Of a stretch of 10,422 bases of DNA, positions 7,137 to 10,422 are shown piece by piece. The DNA lies in assembly GCF_937890585.1 (NCBI RefSeq), contig NZ_CALACG010000145.1, positions 1 through 10,422 on the forward strand, given 5' to 3'. A model generated the notes under the pieces. That model was given only the letters and a program-made list of their open reading frames with translations. It was not told the DNA's origin and ran no database searches. The translations under genes and the position numbers were made by a program. The number at the start of each line of letters is the position of its first letter. Positions within the stretch are counted from its first letter, which is position 1. The DNA comes from an uncultured Campylobacter sp. (GTDB taxonomy: Bacteria; Campylobacterota; Campylobacteria; Campylobacterales; Campylobacteraceae).

Positions 7137-7843
7137 AATTTAATGATCTAATAGCAGGCAAGAGCCTAAGTATCGCAAATTTACTAAGTTTGAGCGACAA
7201 AAATTTAGCAAAAAAGATAAAAGAGCACGAGTTTAGATATATCTCATGCTTCGAGGATAACGAGCTTGGCAGTAAAAATTTGATCCGATGTGAGATAGGC
7301 TCGATCAGCTACGTCTTAGCGCTTCTTTGTAAGTATGCAAATTTGGTGCAAAATGAGTTTTTTGACGAGCTTGATGATGGGCTAATAAGTGGCGAGTGTA
7401 ACGTGGGTGAGGAGGAGTTTGAAGAGCTTGGCGAGTGGATAAAGGACGTTAAAAACGTGATCATAGATGACTCGCTCTTTACTCATCCAGATAAAGATGC
7501 GATCTTTTGGCTACTTGAAATTTTAGATAAAAATGTCGTCTTAGCAGGCGGCGAGGTCAAAGAATTTGCAAGCGTCAAAGAAGTAAGCGAGCTAAGAGAG
7601 CTTGAAAATTTTGATGGAGCGGTCGTTTATCTAAATAAAAACGCAAGCGATGAGATCGTGGGCGGCGTGCAGTTTGGCATAGTAGCAAAGGCAAAGGATG
7701 GCGAAATTTTAAATTTAAAGGCAAAAGACTTTAGCGTGAGGGCTAAATTTAGGCTTGATCCAGCGCTAAAAGGCACGGTTGCCCTGCTTGGCGCAAGAGA
7801 GTTTGATGGATATGCATTTAAACAAGTAGTAGTTAGCAAATGA
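7133..7843 (+). CDS. NuoF-position protein of Campylobacterota complex I (Cj1574c/HP1265-like)
   Basis: This 236-residue protein takes the place of NuoF but shows none of its features: no glycine-rich FMN/NADH-binding motif and no CxxCxxC cluster site, only four scattered cysteines (39, 53, 66, 89). It corresponds by position and size to C. jejuni Cj1574c, reported to be needed for flavodoxin-dependent complex I activity. I choose the ATG at 7133, overlapping the previous stop as ATGA and preceded by AAGGGCAAG. A TTG at 7103 would add ten residues but is less likely. Residues 85-135 (GECNVGEEEFEELG..., then DDSLFTHPDKDAI) and 200-236 (FRLDPALKGTVALLG) appear collinear with parts of the C-terminal half of NuoG. 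It may therefore be a reduced molybdopterin-fold relative that docks on NuoG (inference). Confidence 0.87.
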   Translation: MKFNDLIAGKSLSIANLLSLSDKNLAKKIKEHEFRYISCFEDNELGSKNLIRCEIGSISYVLALLCKYANLVQNEFFDELDDGLISGECNVGEEEFEELGEWIKDVKNVIIDDSLFTHPDKDAIFWLLEILDKNVVLAGGEVKEFASVKEVSELRELENFDGAVVYLNKNASDEIVGGVQFGIVAKAKDGEILNLKAKDFSVRAKFRLDPALKGTVALLGAREFDGYAFKQVVVSK

Positions 7844-10152
7844 AAATCACCATAAACGATCAAATTTTAGAGGCAAACGAGGGCGAGAGCATCCTAAACA
7901 TCGCAAGGGCAAATGGCATCTACATCCCTGCGCTTTGCTACCTTAGTGGCTGTTCGCCAACGCTTGCTTGCAGGCTTTGCATGGTCGAAGCAAACGGCAA
8001 AGTGGTCTATAGCTGCAATGCCAAAGCCAAAGAGGATATGCAAATTTACACAAACACGCCTGAGATAGCTGCTGAGCGAAATGCGATCATGCAGACATAC
8101 TGCGTCAATCACCCCCTTCAATGCGGCGTTTGCGACAAAAGTGGCGAGTGTGAATTGCAAAATTTAACGGCGCATTTAAATGTAAATGAGCAAAGCTTTG
8201 CCATAGAAGACACGCACAAACCGCACAAAAAATGGGGGCTCATAAACTACGACCCAGCCCTTTGCGTGGTCTGTGAGAGGTGCGTGACGGTCTGTAAAGA
8301 TAAGATCGGAGAAAGTGCACTAAAAACGGTGCCAAGAGGCGTTGAGGTGCCAAAAGAGCTAAAAGATAGCATGCCAAAAGATGCCTATGCCGTCTTTACC
8401 AAGATGCAAAAGAGCTTAATTGCCCCAAGTGCGGGTGAAAGCTTAGAGTGCTCATTTTGTGGTGAGTGCATAAGCGTCTGCCCTGTTGGCGCGCTTGTTA
8501 GCTCAAATTTTCAGTATAGCTCAAATGTCTGGGAGCTAAGCCACGTCCCAGCGGCAAATCCTCACCAAAGCGACTGCGAGCTCATTTTTTATGACGTAAA
8601 AGAAAAAAGCACTAGCGATAGAAGCAAGCAAATTTACCGCGTTAGCAACGACTTTCACTTTGGCGAGATAAGCGGTGCGGCAAGGTTTGGCTACGACTTT
8701 CACAACGAAAATGCCCGCAAAAATGAGATGAAATTTAATGAGCTCATCTCAAATTTGAAAAACGGCAACATAAAAAATATAAAATTTAATAGCTTCATAA
8801 CAAACGAAGAGGCGCTTATTTTGGAGCGCTTGAGAGAGAAATTTGATCTAAATTTATTAAACGATGAGGCTTTTAAATTTCAAAATTTCTTAAATATTTT
8901 TAGCGAATTTAGCGGTCTTAGCTCATATAACGCAGACTATGAGAGCCTTAAAAATAGCGACTTTGTGATCACGGCTGGCAGCTTCTTACGCCATGAGAGC
9001 CCAGTGACAAGCTATAAGCTAAATAACGCCCTTAAGATAAATAAAGCTGCTGGAATTTACTTTCATCACATCGCTGATGAGGTGGTGAAGAAATTTTCAA
9101 AGAATTTCGCCTGTGTGAGTTATGAGGCTGGCAAAGAGGCTGGAAAATTGGAGCAAATTTTACTCTTTGTGCTTAAAAACTGGGGCGAAAATTTACCAGC
9201 AGCACTTCAGGCAAGAGTTGAAAAATTTGATGAAAACTTTGGCTTAGAAGTAGCCACTTTGAGTGAGAAAAAGGCTAAATTTACGCTCATTTTAGGTAGC
9301 GACTTTTACGCTCATGAAAATGCAAATTTACTAGCTGCCCTTGCTGGTGTGATCGCAAGAGCTACGCCCTTTGCTGTGATGCTTATACCGCCTCGAACTA
9401 ACTCGCTTGGCGTGGCTAAAATTTGCACGCTTTCACGCGAGAAAAAGGCTGGCAAGACGCTAGGATACAACGAAATGGGCGAGTTTAAATTTAGCATTTT
9501 TGAGGGCGATCTTGACGCTGGTGCGCTAAATCAGCAAGAGGGCACATTTACAAGCATAAATAACGAAGTAGTGCCGACAAATACGGCGCTCGCTCACAAG
9601 GGATACTTCTTAAACGACATCGCAAATGCACTTGGGCTAGCGGCTAAAACTACGATTGATTACACAGCGCAGCTGCCAAAAGAGAAGGGCTATAAGGGCG
9701 TTAAATTTGATGATTTAGAAAATTTTTATGCAAATGACGGCACAAGCCACAGAGGCTACAAGCTTGAAATTTCAAATTTCGCGCCAAAAGAGGACATAGA
9801 GCCACTTTTTAAAGAGCAAAGTGAGCTAAATTTAAAAGAGGACGAAGCGCTAATAAGCCTTGCAAATCCTATAAATTTGCCATCGTTTTTTGCAAACTAC
9901 GCTAGTGGGACTGCTAAACGCGCGAAACTTTACGCAAGTAGCGAGTTTATGGCTAAATTTGAAATTTCACAAAATGAAGCGATCATTTTAGAAAAAAATG
10001 GGCAAAAGCTTGCCATTTGCGCGGAGCTTGATAGCGAGCTAGGAGGCATTGGCGCCTATCTTGGCGACTACGATGAAAAGCTTGATATAAGCGCCATTTT
10101 TGAGAGCAATTGCTACGCAAGCGTAAAAATAATAAGGGCAGAGAATGAGTGA
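7840..10152 (+). CDS. nuoG: Complex I iron-sulfur subunit NuoG, Campylobacterota form
   Basis: NuoG carries electrons through iron-sulfur clusters from the input module toward NuoI and NuoB. The 770 residues begin with a [2Fe-2S] ferredoxin domain (ligands C33, C44, C47, C59). The N5 site follows as [14 protein letters not shown] (H91, C95, C98, C104). Two ferredoxin-like motifs come next: C142/145/148/152 and C204/207/210/214. Most NuoG proteins keep only enough of these for one cluster (N4); both are complete here. The N7 region (about 231-287, WELSHVP to ARFGYDF) has lost its cysteines: N240, Q243 and S278 stand at ligand positions. The remainder is a cofactor-free molybdopterin-oxidoreductase fold, with QQEGT near 565 and a C-terminal beta domain. 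The ATGA overlap with the previous gene, and the lack of a clear ribosome binding site, suggest coupled translation. The stop lies 8 bases into nuoH. Confidence 0.95.
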   Translation: MKITINDQILEANEGESILNIARANGIYIPALCYLSGCSPTLACRLCMVEANGKVVYSCNAKAKEDMQIYTNTPEIAAERNAIMQTYCVNHPLQCGVCDKSGECELQNLTAHLNVNEQSFAIEDTHKPHKKWGLINYDPALCVVCERCVTVCKDKIGESALKTVPRGVEVPKELKDSMPKDAYAVFTKMQKSLIAPSAGESLECSFCGECISVCPVGALVSSNFQYSSNVWELSHVPAANPHQSDCELIFYDVKEKSTSDRSKQIYRVSNDFHFGEISGAARFGYDFHNENARKNEMKFNELISNLKNGNIKNIKFNSFITNEEALILERLREKFDLNLLNDEAFKFQNFLNIFSEFSGLSSYNADYESLKNSDFVITAGSFLRHESPVTSYKLNNALKINKAAGIYFHHIADEVVKKFSKNFACVSYEAGKEAGKLEQILLFVLKNWGENLPAALQARVEKFDENFGLEVATLSEKKAKFTLILGSDFYAHENANLLAALAGVIARATPFAVMLIPPRTNSLGVAKICTLSREKKAGKTLGYNEMGEFKFSIFEGDLDAGALNQQEGTFTSINNEVVPTNTALAHKGYFLNDIANALGLAAKTTIDYTAQLPKEKGYKGVKFDDLENFYANDGTSHRGYKLEISNFAPKEDIEPLFKEQSELNLKEDEALISLANPINLPSFFANYASGTAKRAKLYASSEFMAKFEISQNEAIILEKNGQKLAICAELDSELGGIGAYLGDYDEKLDISAIFESNCYASVKIIRAENE

Positions 10153-10422
10153 TATGCTATTTTTTGTGATAACAACTATCCTTAAAGCTGTCGTTATCTT
10201 GGCCGTCATGGCGAGCCTTGCTGGCCTTGCGACTTATGCTGAAAGAAAGGTGCTAGCCTACATGCAGCGCCGCGTTGGGCCTGATATGGTGGGGCCTGCT
10301 GGTGTGCTTCAGATCGTGGCTGACATGATAAAGCTCTTTACAAAAGAGGATATCCTCCCAGCAAATGCAAATAAATTTATCTTTTTAATAGCGCCTCTAA
10401 TCTCTGCTATCGCGGCATTTGC
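10145..10422 (+). CDS. nuoH: Complex I membrane subunit NuoH, cut by the right edge
   Basis: NuoH (ND1) links the membrane arm to the quinone cavity. About 92 of roughly 330 residues are visible. A first transmembrane helix spans about 5-28. It is followed by the subunit 1 signature [19 protein letters not shown] (33-51), then the amphipathic segment [15 protein letters not shown] and the start of a second helix near 77. The start at 10145 overlaps the nuoG stop (ATGAGTGA) and has AAGGG at 10134-10138, 6 bases upstream. A second in-frame ATG three codons on is less well placed. The remaining subunits (nuoI to nuoN) are expected to the right. Confidence 0.96.
   Translation, partial: MSDMLFFVITTILKAVVILAVMASLAGLATYAERKVLAYMQRRVGPDMVGPAGVLQIVADMIKLFTKEDILPANANKFIFLIAPLISAIAAF

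Noticed and set aside
7840..10152. NuoG as a formate dehydrogenase or other molybdenum enzyme
   Set aside because: The N-terminal cluster set with HxxxCxxCxxxxxC is typical of NuoG, the active-site Cys/Sec region is absent, and the gene is embedded in the nuo operon.

Overview
The window looks like a piece of a Campylobacter chromosome, probably from the C. concisus-like part of the genus. The best evidence is the complex I gene order nuoA-B-C-D, two small unrelated genes where nuoE and nuoF normally sit, then nuoG-nuoH; this arrangement is characteristic of Campylobacterota (Campylobacter, Helicobacter). The moderately AT-rich composition and the very frequent hexamer AAATTT fit that assignment. 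The species call is an inference, since no database search was possible. Every gene lies on the + strand, and no gap exceeds 300 bases.

Left part (1-3932). The window opens inside a gene for a polytopic membrane protein whose reading frame is open to the left edge; I do not recognise its family. After a 174-base gap come two translationally coupled genes. The first encodes a HemN/ChuW/HutW-like radical SAM enzyme. The second encodes a one-piece ABC exporter of the PvdE/SyrD/YojI (cyclic peptide or siderophore exporter) type. A tetrapyrrole-type radical SAM enzyme coupled to such an exporter is the least ordinary thing here. It could be a heme-degradation, tetrapyrrole-efflux or peptide/metallophore module, but the substrate cannot be read from the sequence.

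Right part (4039-10422). This is the first two-thirds of a nuo operon, preceded by a 106-base gap with hairpins, a plausible -10 element and a good ribosome binding site. All seven junctions overlap (19, 4, 4, 4, 4, 4 and 8 bases), so the genes form one translationally coupled unit that continues past the right edge with nuoH. NuoA and NuoH are membrane subunits; NuoB, C and D form the quinone-reducing connecting module; NuoG carries the iron-sulfur chain. True NuoE and NuoF, the NADH-oxidising FMN and [2Fe-2S] subunits, are absent. In their place are a 76-residue basic protein and a 236-residue protein without cofactor motifs, counterparts of C. jejuni Cj1575c and Cj1574c, where reduced flavodoxin rather than NADH is the reported electron donor. 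NuoG is itself modified: the off-pathway N7 cluster site has decayed, while an additional ferredoxin-like [4Fe-4S] site appears to be present. The 236-residue protein seems to resemble a shrunken copy of NuoG's own C-terminal half.
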